Source: Anaerolineae bacterium (GTDB lineage Bacteria; Chloroflexota; Anaerolineae; J036; Brachytrichaceae). Taken from it: a stretch of 32,334 nucleotides of DNA. The stretch lies in NCBI GenBank assembly GCA_023511655.1, contig JAIMBB010000024.1, positions 1-32,334 on the forward strand. Reading direction: 5' to 3'. Position numbers and translations under genes: made by a program. The notes beneath the pieces were generated by a model. It was not told where the DNA came from, did no database searches, and saw nothing but the letters and a program-made list of their open reading frames with translations. Position 1 is the stretch's first letter. Each line of letters begins with the position of its first letter. Positions 25,650 to 32,334 of the stretch are shown in pieces.

Positions 25650-26561
25650 GTGTGTGCATTTATTCAATGTGAAAACCTGGTCAAGATCTACAAGGTGGCC
25701 GACATCGAGGTGTTTGCCCTGCAGGGCCTGGACCTGACGGTCGAGAAGGGCGAGTGCACAGCCATCATCGGCGCGTCCGGCTCGGGCAAGTCAACGCTGA
25801 TGAACATCCTCGGTGGCCTGGATCGCCCGTCGGCCGGCCGGGCAATCGTGGGTGGCAAAGATCTGCTCCGCCTGAGCAACCGACAGCTCGATCGCTATCG
25901 CCGCGACATGGTAGGGTTTGTGTGGCAACAGGTCTCGCGCAACTTGCTGCCATACATGACGGCCGAGGAGAATGTGCAAATGCCGATGTTGCTGAGCGGG
26001 GCGCGGGCGCGCCGTGAACGAGCGCGTGAATTGCTGGCCCGCGTGGGGTTGGATCATCGTCGCTCGCACAAGCTCAGCCAGCTCTCCGGCGGCGAACAGC
26101 AACGCACGGCTATTGCCGTGGCATTGGCCAACAACCCGCAGTTGCTGCTGGCCGACGAACCGACCGGCGAGCTGGATACGCAGACCTCCCGGGCGATCTT
26201 CGCCCTCTTCCGCGAGCTGGCCGAGCGGGATAAGATCACAGTGCTGATCGTCTCGCACGATGCGCGCATCGCCGATGAAGTGGGGCGCGTGGTTGCCATC
26301 CGCGATGGCCGCACCAGCAGCGAGATCGTGCGCCAGGCGCGCAACCCCGAGAGCATCGAGGCGGCGCTGGTGGGCATGGCGGAGAGCGCTGAGGCAGTAG
26401 AGCACGAACTGGTTGAGATGGCTGTCGTGGACGCGGCCGGCCGGTTGCAGCTCCCGCGCGAGCTGCGCGAGAAGAAGGGCATCGGCCGGCGCGCTGTGAT
26501 CGAAGAGACCGAACACGGCTTGCTCATCCGCCCTATTGACGATAAGAAGGATGTGAGGTAA
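25650..26561 (+). CDS. ABC transporter ATP-binding protein with C-terminal AbrB-like domain
   Basis: The 303-residue protein is a LolD/MacB-type ATPase: Walker A GASGSGKST (41-49), Q-loop VWQQV, signature LSGGEQQR (145-152), Walker B LLLADEPTGELD with Glu170, and H-loop His203. After residue 250 a helical linker leads to a SpoVT/AbrB-like swapped-hairpin domain (about 255-297: VVDAAGRLQLPRELREKKGIG), normally a DNA-binding fold. The GTG at 25650 was chosen because it precedes the first strand; a GTG at 25638 is possible. No FtsX-like permease is adjacent. It follows the thioredoxin-like gene by 17 bp. Confidence 0.88.
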   Translation: MCAFIQCENLVKIYKVADIEVFALQGLDLTVEKGECTAIIGASGSGKSTLMNILGGLDRPSAGRAIVGGKDLLRLSNRQLDRYRRDMVGFVWQQVSRNLLPYMTAEENVQMPMLLSGARARRERARELLARVGLDHRRSHKLSQLSGGEQQRTAIAVALANNPQLLLADEPTGELDTQTSRAIFALFRELAERDKITVLIVSHDARIADEVGRVVAIRDGRTSSEIVRQARNPESIEAALVGMAESAEAVEHELVEMAVVDAAGRLQLPRELREKKGIGRRAVIEETEHGLLIRPIDDKKDVR

Positions 26562-26612
26562 CATCGTCGCTGCTAGATCATTTGTTCTGAGCCCGCACAG
26601 GAGGTAACAGCC

Positions 26613-27029
26613 ATGTATCAGAGCGTAACGGTTGTTGGGCGCCTCGGGCGCGATCCAGAGATGCGCTATATGCCGAGCGGCGATCCGGTCACCTCGTTCA
26701 ACATCGCCACCGATCGCGTCTGGAACGACAAAAACGGCCAGAAACAAAAGGAGACGACCTGGTTCCGCGTGTCCGTGTTCGGCAAGCAAGCGGAGATTGC
26801 CAATCAGTATCTCAGCAAGGGCAAGATGGTACTGGTCGAAGGCCGACTGCGCCCCGATCCCAAGACCGGCGGGCCGGCGACGTATACGCGCCAGGATGGC
26901 ACGGTGGGTGCCAGCTTCGAGCTGGTCGCCAACACCATTCGGTTCCTCAGCCCGCGCGATGAGTCTGAGGCCGCTCCAGTCGAAGACGATGCAGGCAGCA
27001 GCCAGGCCCCCGAGGACATCCCATTCTGA
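26613..27029 (+). CDS. ssb: Single-stranded DNA-binding protein
   Basis: SSB coats single-stranded DNA in replication and repair. The 138 residues comprise an OB fold (QSVTVVGRLGRDPEMRYMPSG, TTWFRVSVFGKQAEIANQYLSKGKMVLVEGRL) and an acidic tail ending in the conserved EDIPF used to recruit partners. AGGAGG at 26600-26605 is a strong ribosome site seven bases before the ATG. An intrinsic terminator follows at 27143. The absence of rpsF and rpsR next to it makes it a solitary ssb. Confidence 0.96.
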   Translation: MYQSVTVVGRLGRDPEMRYMPSGDPVTSFNIATDRVWNDKNGQKQKETTWFRVSVFGKQAEIANQYLSKGKMVLVEGRLRPDPKTGGPATYTRQDGTVGASFELVANTIRFLSPRDESEAAPVEDDAGSSQAPEDIPF

Positions 27030-27142
27030 TCGGAGCCTGCGCCGATGGTGCAGCAGCCGCTTCGAATGCTACAGTCCTCGCTCGAAAGCATCCGAAACGA
27101 GCGAATGCGCCGATCGTGCTGCCGGTTTGTGTGCGTTGTGTG

Positions 27143-27176
27143 AACCTGGCGGGTGGGATCATCCGTCAGGTTTTTT
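27143..27176 (+). terminator. Intrinsic terminator after ssb
   Basis: AACCTGGCGG (27143-27152) pairs with CCGTCAGGTT (27163-27172), ten pairs with one G-T, and a T-run ends at 27176. It lies 114 bp past the ssb stop. I see no gene in the stretch between. Confidence 0.85.
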
Positions 27177-27188
27177 GATTGGCTCACC

Positions 27189-27512
27189 ATGACCCTGCCG
27201 CAATCAGTTCAACCGCCCCATGCCCCCGGCCCGCAAGGGCTGCAGATCGAACTCCCCGTCCACCTTGATGCGACGTATTCCAACCTCGTCGTGATTCAGC
27301 ACACCCCTTCGGAATTCGTGTTGGACTTCGCGCGCATTCTGCCCAACATGCCGACGGCCCGCGTGGGTGCGCGCATCGTGACCACGCCGATGCATGCCAA
27401 GCTGCTGCTGCGGGCTCTGCAGCAGAACATCGAACGCTTCGAGGCGCAATTCGGCCCGATTTACGTACCGCAGCAGGGCGAGGCCCTGGCCAGCCAGTTA
27501 TTCGGCAGTTGA
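27189..27512 (+). CDS. DUF3467 protein
   Basis: A 107-residue protein of a widespread family with no settled function. The core is IELPVHLDATYSNLVVIQHTPSEFVLDFARILPN, then RVGARIVTTPMHAKLLLRALQQNIERFEAQFGPI, which match the family end to end. No signal peptide or membrane helix is seen. The start at 27189 removes an extension that would lie in the ssb terminator. The stop TGA (27510-27512) lies inside the left direct repeat of the palindromic element that follows. Confidence 0.9.
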   Translation: MTLPQSVQPPHAPGPQGLQIELPVHLDATYSNLVVIQHTPSEFVLDFARILPNMPTARVGARIVTTPMHAKLLLRALQQNIERFEAQFGPIYVPQQGEALASQLFGS

Positions 27513-27607
27513 GCGTCAGCCTTTTCGAAATCTCTACGCCAGAGCGTGAAGGGTGCGCGTAGGTTTCGCGCCTAGAGATGCGTCCGTTTGCCGAAGGCTG
27601 AGCGTCA
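27510..27607. mobile_element. MITE-like 80-bp element with 9-bp flanking direct repeats
   Basis: TGAGCGTCA at 27510-27518 is repeated directly at 27599-27607. Between them, 27519-27598 begins GCCTT and ends AAGGC. It has inner inverted arms ATCTCTA (27530-27536) and TAGAGAT (27573-27579), so most of it can fold on itself. This is the layout of a miniature inverted-repeat element with a target-site duplication. No coding sequence is inside. A gene-end hairpin with a chance repeat is the alternative. Confidence 0.5.
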
Positions 27608-27636
27608 AAAAACGCCCAGGGCATCCAATAACATTC

Positions 27637-29106
27637 ATGCTCATGCCAAGGAAAATCATTTTATTGCGCCTGCTGATCGCCATGGTTGCGGTTGGTGCTG
27701 TCACCTGCAACACTGCGATGGGCGGCGCTGCATTTGCGTCCGATGAGGCGCCTCCGACGACAAACTCGCTCGCTCCGGCGAGCCTCGACAGCGCGGCAGC
27801 GGTGACGCCAAGGGCGTATGTCCCGTCGCTCACTCGCAACTGGCCTTTCAGCACAGTGTTCGGCATCGAGACATATAGCCTGAGTGGAAGTCTGGATGCA
27901 ATCGCCGCCACGGGCACGACGTGGATCCGTCGCAACGGCCTGATTTGGAGGAATGTCGAGCCAACCGAGGGCGCGCGCAACTGGTCTGCTGCCGCCGATG
28001 TGGAAGCCGACATGATCGCCGCCTCCAACCGTAACCTGAAGTTCATCCTCATCATCCACGGCACGCCGAACTGGGCCGCACAATTCAACAACTACATGTG
28101 CAGCCCGATACGCTCTGACAAGATCAACGCCTTTGCTGCCTTCGTGCACGACGCCGTCGCGCGTTACAGCAAACCACCTTACAACGTCAAATACTGGGAG
28201 ATCTGGAATGAGCCTGATTTGGGCAGGCCGCTCTCCGGATCACCGACCCTGGTCGAGCAACCGTATGGTTGTTGGGGTAACCCGAACGATCCGTACTATG
28301 GCGGTGGGGAGTACGCAGCCATCCTGAGGGCGGTGACGCCGCAGATCAAGGCTGCGGATCCAAGCGCCAAAGTGGTTTTGGGCGGTCTGCTCCTGGACTG
28401 CAATCCGAACCGGCCGCCGGCGAATAGTGACTGTGCGATGGGGCGATATCTGGAAGGTATCTTGCGTAATGGAGGCGCTTCTTACTTTGATGGGATTAGC
28501 TTTCATGCCTACGACTTCTATAACACGAGTGCCAATGTTCTTGGCAAATACTACAGTCCCAAGTGGTTCAGCGCTTCCGATACCACCGGGCCGGTCTTGA
28601 TTGCAAAGACCCGTTTTATCAAGGACCTGCTCAGCCAGTATGGCGTGACCGGCAAGTTCCTGATGAACACAGAAGTTGGCGTGCTGTGCTACAAGTGCAA
28701 TACGCCGTTGTCGAACTTCGGAAATACCAAGGCTTACTACATCCCGCAAGCCTACTCTGCTGCGATCGCCGAAGGACTCACCACGAACATCTGGTATAGC
28801 TTCGAGGGTTGGTTCTTTAGTGAGCTCAACGAACCAGCTTATACGGCCTTTAAGGTCGCGCGCAACAAACTGGGCGACGTGACTTATACGGGCGAGGTCA
28901 CAGGGGGAGACGTGGGCGCCAGCGGCGTAAAGGGCTACAAGTTCAGCCGCAACGGCAAGGCGCTATGGGTGATCTGGTCGTTGGACGGAAACAGGAACAT
29001 CACGCTGCCTAGTGCCCCGGCGGCCATCACCGACGCGTTGGGGGCGTCGGTTTCTTCGGCTTCCACGCTGGAACTGACGGTGAAGCCGCTATACATCGAG
29101 TGGTAA
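27637..29106 (+). CDS. Secreted glycoside-hydrolase-like protein (clan A barrel)
   Basis: The 489-residue protein has a signal peptide (basic start, hydrophobic 7-23, possible AFA-S cleavage near 34), a short Thr/Ser-rich linker, and a TIM-barrel hydrolase. Glu192 in YWEIWNEPD is the expected acid/base and Glu346 in LMNTEVGVL the nucleophile. TTWIRRNGLIWRNVEPTEG and ISFHAYDFY support a GH39/GH5-like family. A small C-terminal beta domain follows residue 405. The start may be 27637 or 27643; both keep the signal peptide. The substrate is unknown. The motifs parallel the SH3b protein at 14618 but there are no SH3 domains. Confidence 0.87.
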   Translation: MLMPRKIILLRLLIAMVAVGAVTCNTAMGGAAFASDEAPPTTNSLAPASLDSAAAVTPRAYVPSLTRNWPFSTVFGIETYSLSGSLDAIAATGTTWIRRNGLIWRNVEPTEGARNWSAAADVEADMIAASNRNLKFILIIHGTPNWAAQFNNYMCSPIRSDKINAFAAFVHDAVARYSKPPYNVKYWEIWNEPDLGRPLSGSPTLVEQPYGCWGNPNDPYYGGGEYAAILRAVTPQIKAADPSAKVVLGGLLLDCNPNRPPANSDCAMGRYLEGILRNGGASYFDGISFHAYDFYNTSANVLGKYYSPKWFSASDTTGPVLIAKTRFIKDLLSQYGVTGKFLMNTEVGVLCYKCNTPLSNFGNTKAYYIPQAYSAAIAEGLTTNIWYSFEGWFFSELNEPAYTAFKVARNKLGDVTYTGEVTGGDVGASGVKGYKFSRNGKALWVIWSLDGNRNITLPSAPAAITDALGASVSSASTLELTVKPLYIEW

Positions 29107-29130
29107 TCGGCATTGGCTAACTGTGAGCAG

Positions 29131-29165
29131 ACAGGGGCGTGAGAATCACGCCCCTGTTTCTTTCT
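29131..29165 (+). terminator. Intrinsic terminator after the glycoside hydrolase gene
   Basis: ACAGGGGCGTGA (29131-29142) and its exact inverse TCACGCCCCTGT (29146-29157) are followed by a T-rich run. It also lies downstream of the convergent binding-protein gene, about 65 bp past its stop. Confidence 0.9.
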
Positions 29166-29229
29166 CACCCGACTGGCGAGTGCAAACCTGCGCAATCGCC
29201 GCGAGCCGCGACGCGCCCGGCGCTGGGGG

Positions 29230-30270
29230 CTACCTCCGCGCCGCTTCCCAAACGCGAGTGTCAAAGGCGGCGTTGAAATTGGCGTCGGCCGGCAGGGCCT
29301 GATACTTAGCCAACATCTCGGCCAACGCTCGCCATTGTGCGGCGCTTTGCCAGCCGTAGCCATGTTCGCTTTGTGCGTCGCGCAACTCGGTTTCCAGCAT
29401 ATGCTTCATGTGGTTGGGGTCGGTTTCGGGACCGGCATATTTCAGCACGATTTGCACGGCTTCATCGGGGTTGGCTTGCGCGTAGGCAATTCCCTGCAAT
29501 GCGGCGCGCAAGAAACGGGTGAGTTCGTCGGTGTGCGCTTGCAGGTAGGCTTCACTGGTCACATAGGTCAGGCCGAGGGTCGGCACGCCGTAGTCCGCTG
29601 CGTCCCACAAAGTGAGCTGGTAGCCCCAACTGTTCAGCAGGTAAGGCTCGTTGGACTTGAAAAGCGGATATACATCTACCTGCTTTTCGCTCAACACGCG
29701 CGGATCGAAGCCGACGTTTACCAGGTTGACCTTGCTCGCATCGGCGCCGGCGGCGGCCAGCAAGGCGAACAGATCGGGCGGGGGTGTGCCTTTGTAGCCG
29801 ACGGTCCTGCCCTCCCAGTCTTTGGGTGTGCGAATGCCCGAGTCGGCCAGCGCAGCGAAAGCCTGTTGTCCCTTCTGGCCGATGAGGGCGATGGCGACGA
29901 CCGGCAGGCCGGGATCGGCGCGGCGCTGTAAGACGGTGGCGGCATCCATGGTGGTCACCTGCACTTTGCCGGCTACCAGCAGTTGCACATGTTCGCCCCG
30001 GCCGGGTGAGTGCTCGATGGTCACATCCAGGCCGTTCTTCTCGAACAGGCCCTTCTCTTTAGCCACATATGCGCCCACGAAGGGCAGATTGGCTTGTGGC
30101 TTATAGCCGGCCATGAAGGTGAAGGGAATGAGCGAGGCCGGCACCGCAGTAACGGAAGCGGGTGTGTCGCGGGAAGGGGCAGCCGGCGGAGGAGGTGAGA
30201 GTGGTAAAGACGCACAAGCGTTGAGTGTGAACAGAGAGAGCAAAGATAGGCAGAAAACGATCCTGGGCAT
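29230..30270 (-). CDS. ABC transporter substrate-binding lipoprotein, THI5/NMT1-like
   Basis: A 346-residue lipoprotein: signal peptide with lipobox LNAC (Cys19), then a Pro-rich linker. The body is of the SsuA/THI5/NMT1-like type (YVAKEKGLFEKNGLDVTIEHSPGRGEHVQLLVAGKVQVTTMDAATVL; GRTVGYKG; DEAVQIVLKYA). Relatives bind thiamine precursors, riboflavin, sulfonates or nitrate. AAGGAG upstream sits somewhat far (13 bases) from the ATG at 30270. It is the last gene of the regulator-permease-binding protein set. No ATPase for this system is seen within the window. Confidence 0.88.
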   Translation of the reverse strand: MPRIVFCLSLLSLFTLNACASLPLSPPPPAAPSRDTPASVTAVPASLIPFTFMAGYKPQANLPFVGAYVAKEKGLFEKNGLDVTIEHSPGRGEHVQLLVAGKVQVTTMDAATVLQRRADPGLPVVAIALIGQKGQQAFAALADSGIRTPKDWEGRTVGYKGTPPPDLFALLAAAGADASKVNLVNVGFDPRVLSEKQVDVYPLFKSNEPYLLNSWGYQLTLWDAADYGVPTLGLTYVTSEAYLQAHTDELTRFLRAALQGIAYAQANPDEAVQIVLKYAGPETDPNHMKHMLETELRDAQSEHGYGWQSAAQWRALAEMLAKYQALPADANFNAAFDTRVWEAARR

Positions 30271-30296
30271 GACTGAAATGGAACTCCTTGTGAGTT

Positions 30297-31103
30297 TTAC
30301 ATCTTCCAACGTAAAGACCGCTTTTCGAGCCAGACGATCAAGCCATAGGCGCTGATGCCGCTGAGCGAAAGGATGAAGATAGCGGCAAACATGGGCGGCA
30401 GGTTGAGGTTGCTGTAGGCCAGCCACATCACACGCCCGAGCCCGCCGGAAGCGCCCGTCCATTCGGCAATGACCGCCCCGACCAACGCCAACGGCGCAGT
30501 GACGCGCAAAGCGGCGAAGAGATAGGGCAGCGCCAGCCAGGCGCGCAGGTGAATCAAAATTTGCCAGGGCGTGGCGCGGTGAATGCGCATCAGGTCGAGC
30601 ATTTCACGCTCCGCGCTTTGCAAGCCGACCAGCACGTTGACCAGAGTGGGGAAGAAGGTCAGCAAGGCAGTAATGATCAGTTTGGGCAGCACGCCGAAAC
30701 CCAGCCAGATGGTCAGCAGCGGAGCGATGGCCGCCAGTGGAGTGGATTTGACGAGGATGGCGAGCGTCATCACGCCGCGTTCAAGTTGCGGCCGCAGGCT
30801 GACCAGGGTGGCGGTGGTGATGCCGGTGGCTGCTCCGATGCACAGGCCACCCAGCGCTTCGCCCAGGGTGACCAGCAGCGCCTGCATGTAGTAATCGGGT
30901 TGTGCCAGGAAGGTCTGCACGATGCGGCTAGGGGCCGGCAGCAGATAAACGGGCACTTCGCGCCAGCGGACGAGCGCTTCCCAGAGCGCCATCGCTCCCG
31001 TTACCAACAGCGCTGCTAGCCAGTAGGATTTGAAGTTCAGGAGTCGCGTATCCGTATCCGTCATTTGAGATTCTGGGTTCGGCCAATGGCCAATCGTGCT
31101 CAC
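30297..31103 (-). CDS. ABC transporter permease, SsuC/ThiX type
   Basis: The 268-residue inner-membrane protein has about six transmembrane helices and the EAA-type cytoplasmic loop ([32 protein letters not shown]). It pairs with the downstream THI5/NMT1-like lipoprotein 26 bp away. The GTG at 31103 overlaps the stop of the regulator gene by 3 bp, which suggests coupling. An ATG at 31064 ([11 protein letters not shown]) is an alternative start. Confidence 0.92.
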   Translation of the reverse strand: MSTIGHWPNPESQMTDTDTRLLNFKSYWLAALLVTGAMALWEALVRWREVPVYLLPAPSRIVQTFLAQPDYYMQALLVTLGEALGGLCIGAATGITTATLVSLRPQLERGVMTLAILVKSTPLAAIAPLLTIWLGFGVLPKLIITALLTFFPTLVNVLVGLQSAEREMLDLMRIHRATPWQILIHLRAWLALPYLFAALRVTAPLALVGAVIAEWTGASGGLGRVMWLAYSNLNLPPMFAAIFILSLSGISAYGLIVWLEKRSLRWKM

Positions 31104-32197
31104 AAAATGCCCTGCCAGGCGGTGAGGGTTTCGGGCGTGATGCGAAAGGCTCGCCAGGTGGTGGAAGGCAGCGCCCCATTTGGTCCCAGGTAGCGGCGGC
31201 GCAGGCGATTGAGCAGGGCCGGCAACCCGCCCGGGAAGTCGGTCTTTCGCAGTGGAAAGGCTTGCCCGCGCACCAGCACTCGGCGCAAGGGGGGCCAGGG
31301 TTCGTCAACACTGAGTGAGACGCTGGGATTGGCAAGGAGGTACTCGGCCCAGAGCGAGCCCTGCCAGGCAGCGACGAAGAAATGTGCCCCGTCCCATTCC
31401 TGCCAGACCGGCACGACGTGGGGCGAGCCGTCGGGCCGCAGGCAAGCCAGACGAGCCACCCACGGCGCGATCAGAAAGGCGCGCATGGCATCGGGGTCAA
31501 GTGGGCGTCGGGAGGTATTGGCTTCGCCTGTGTTGCGTTGCCAGGGGGCATAGCGCATCGCTCCCAACCGATAGGACAGGCGCGCCGCCATCTCCCGCAA
31601 GCGTGGCAGGTACTCGCTCAGATGGGTTTCTTTCCAGCGGAAAGCGGGGGCGCTCAACACCAGCGCGGCGCTGGGCGTTTGGCCATCGGCGCAGATCGGC
31701 AAAGCCAGTTCCACGCTCTCGGCGCCATGGGTGAGGGCGTAGCCGGTTTGCTCTGTCGTGGACGCGGGCGCAGCCGAGAGCGCATGCGCCGCTGCGCTAT
31801 CGGGCGGAAAGCGGAACCCGGCCGGGAGGACGCTGCGAACCTGTTCAGTAGATTCGACCTGGGCGGCAAGAATAGCCGAATCCTGAGCAGGCAACGCCAG
31901 CGCCAGCGTTTCGGGCAAGTGGAGCGCCCCCGCTTCCTGGTAGAACGCGATTTGCAGGTTGGTGGCCGGTGACGCGCTGCTGCGCCAGGCCAGCAGGCGC
32001 GGCCCAGCATAGTATCGGCCGCGCTTTTCGGTTTGTTCTACGTAGCCGAGTTGTTTGAGAGTGTTGAGCAGGACAAACAGCGAACTGCGCGAGATGTCCA
32101 CCCTGGCCAGGAAATCGGTCAATTCCGCGCCCTGAGGTTGCTCAAGCAACAGTTCTATCAGCAACAGGGCCCTTTCAATTGAAGGAGCAGATTGCAA
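31100..32197 (-). CDS. Regulator fusing IclR-type HTH and effector region to a PNPOx-like split barrel
   Basis: The 365-residue protein, starting at TTG 32197, opens with the IclR winged helix ([34 protein letters not shown]; residues 5-65). An IclR-like effector-binding region (about 75-220; [28 protein letters not shown]) follows. The last 130 residues look like a pyridoxamine-phosphate-oxidase/FMN-binding split barrel ([55 protein letters not shown]). Such a fusion is unusual. An ATG at 32281 would add 28 codons but lies upstream of the promoter. The TTG has AGGA at the right distance. It leads a set with the permease and binding lipoprotein. Confidence 0.82.
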   Translation of the reverse strand: MQSAPSIERALLLIELLLEQPQGAELTDFLARVDISRSSLFVLLNTLKQLGYVEQTEKRGRYYAGPRLLAWRSSASPATNLQIAFYQEAGALHLPETLALALPAQDSAILAAQVESTEQVRSVLPAGFRFPPDSAAAHALSAAPASTTEQTGYALTHGAESVELALPICADGQTPSAALVLSAPAFRWKETHLSEYLPRLREMAARLSYRLGAMRYAPWQRNTGEANTSRRPLDPDAMRAFLIAPWVARLACLRPDGSPHVVPVWQEWDGAHFFVAAWQGSLWAEYLLANPSVSLSVDEPWPPLRRVLVRGQAFPLRKTDFPGGLPALLNRLRRRYLGPNGALPSTTWRAFRITPETLTAWQGIL

Positions 32198-32205
32198 GGG
32201 TGTAG

Positions 32206-32219
32206 TCCTGTATTCTGGA
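32206..32219. promoter_or_regulatory. Operator candidate O2 (degenerate palindrome)
   Basis: TCCTGTATTCTGGA differs from O1 (TCCAGTATACTGGA) at two positions only. It starts exactly 20 bp from O1, about two helical turns, so two dimers could bind one face of the DNA. It lies just after the expected transcription start and before the TTG start codon. Confidence 0.65.
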
Positions 32220-32225
32220 TTTTGA

Positions 32226-32239
32226 TCCAGTATACTGGA
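32226..32239. promoter_or_regulatory. Operator candidate O1 (perfect 14-bp palindrome)
   Basis: TCCAGTATACTGGA is fully symmetric and contains the -10 hexamer of the regulator promoter. Binding here would block RNA polymerase, which fits self-repression by the IclR-like protein. Confidence 0.7.
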
Positions 32240-32256
32240 CTTGATTTTGGCGTCAA
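32229..32256 (-). promoter_or_regulatory. Sigma-70-type promoter of the regulator-transporter unit
   Basis: On the minus strand TTGACG (32251-32256) and TATACT (32229-32234) are 16 bases apart, and both are close to consensus. Transcription would start near 32222, upstream of the TTG codon at 32197 but downstream of the ATG at 32281, so this promoter decides the start choice. Confidence 0.7.
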
Positions 32257-32292
32257 GGTTGCTCAGTTGAAAACATCGCATAATTGGGAGTC

Positions 32293-32334
32293 ATGAGAGG
32301 TAGAAAGGCAAAGGCAGTGAAACTGCGTGAGAGT
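32293..32334 (+). CDS. Possible start of a divergent gene, cut by the window edge
   Basis: An ATG at 32293 and an in-frame GTG at 32317 (after AAAGG) open a frame to the window end, reading MRGRKAKAVKLRES from the ATG. It points away from the regulator gene, so the two operators could serve both directions. Fourteen codons are too few to name it; the missing ATPase of the transporter is one possibility. Confidence 0.3.
   Translation, partial: MRGRKAKAVKLRES

Noticed and set aside
32198-32281. N-terminal extension of the regulator from ATG 32281
   Set aside because: The extension covers the promoter and both operators, has no ribosome site, and does not fit the IclR N-terminus.

Overview
The window is gene-dense, GC-rich bacterial chromosome (I judge about 60% GC by eye). 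Protein style and gene content suggest a Chloroflexota, possibly Anaerolineae-like, bacterium: lipoproteins with Thr/Pro-rich linkers, an AmaP-like protein in front of scpB, DUF3467, Uma2, and SH3b plus glycosidase secreted proteins. This assignment is inference; there is no rRNA or other direct marker. Most genes are ordinary housekeeping genes. The interest lies in an interrupted tRNA, repeat insertions inside conserved proteins, an unusual regulator and a decayed hydrolase.

Layout. (1) 1-3844, minus strand: an enolase-superfamily enzyme, trpF, a Tat-exported sugar-binding lipoprotein and the start of its permease, with a strong hairpin between the last two. (2) 3902-9187, plus strand: a Uma2 nuclease, an internally deleted alpha/beta-hydrolase pseudogene, uvrC, a tRNA(CAU) gene split by a 302-nt group I intron, an alpha/beta hydrolase overlapping a Rieske protein, and a small coiled-coil protein closed by a terminator. 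(3) 9236-14516: ychF (minus), a TPR membrane protein (plus), then a class V aminotransferase and glmS (both minus). glmS carries two in-frame insertions of an AT-rich palindromic repeat. (4) 14618-21277, minus strand: amaP-like, scpB, rluB-like, cmk and plsC, tightly packed or overlapping, then a PDZ/radical-SAM DUF512 protein with a third repeat insertion and a secreted SH3b-glycosidase. (5) 21355-23257, plus: corA and an overlapping unknown membrane protein. (6) 23286-24821, minus: a LysM/M23 lipoprotein. (7) 24982-29106, plus: a thioredoxin-like protein without cysteines, an ABC ATPase fused to an AbrB-like domain, ssb, DUF3467 and a secreted glycosidase. An 80-bp MITE-like palindrome lies before the glycosidase. 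(8) 29230-32197, minus: a small-molecule ABC uptake system (regulator, permease, binding lipoprotein). Its regulator fuses an IclR-type HTH and effector region to a PNPOx-like split barrel.

How the parts work together. The amaP-scpB-rluB-cmk-plsC run looks like one transcription unit for envelope, chromosome and RNA housekeeping. The last block looks self-regulated: two copies of a 14-bp palindrome lie 20 bp apart, and the upstream one covers the -10 box of the promoter serving the regulator, permease and binding protein. The flavin-like barrel next to a THI5/NMT1-like uptake system suggests vitamin sensing, which is a hypothesis only.

The strongest unusual items are: (a) the group IC3-like intron inserted between U33 and C34 of tRNA(CAU), with a 95-nt insertion in the P1 loop; (b) the 7-bp-unit repeat family, which reads as the same stop-free heptapeptide in all three frames of one strand and sits inside GlmS twice and the DUF512 protein once; (c) the IclR-PNPOx regulator and its tandem operators; (d) the hydrolase pseudogene; and (e) the MITE-like element with 9-bp flanking direct repeats.
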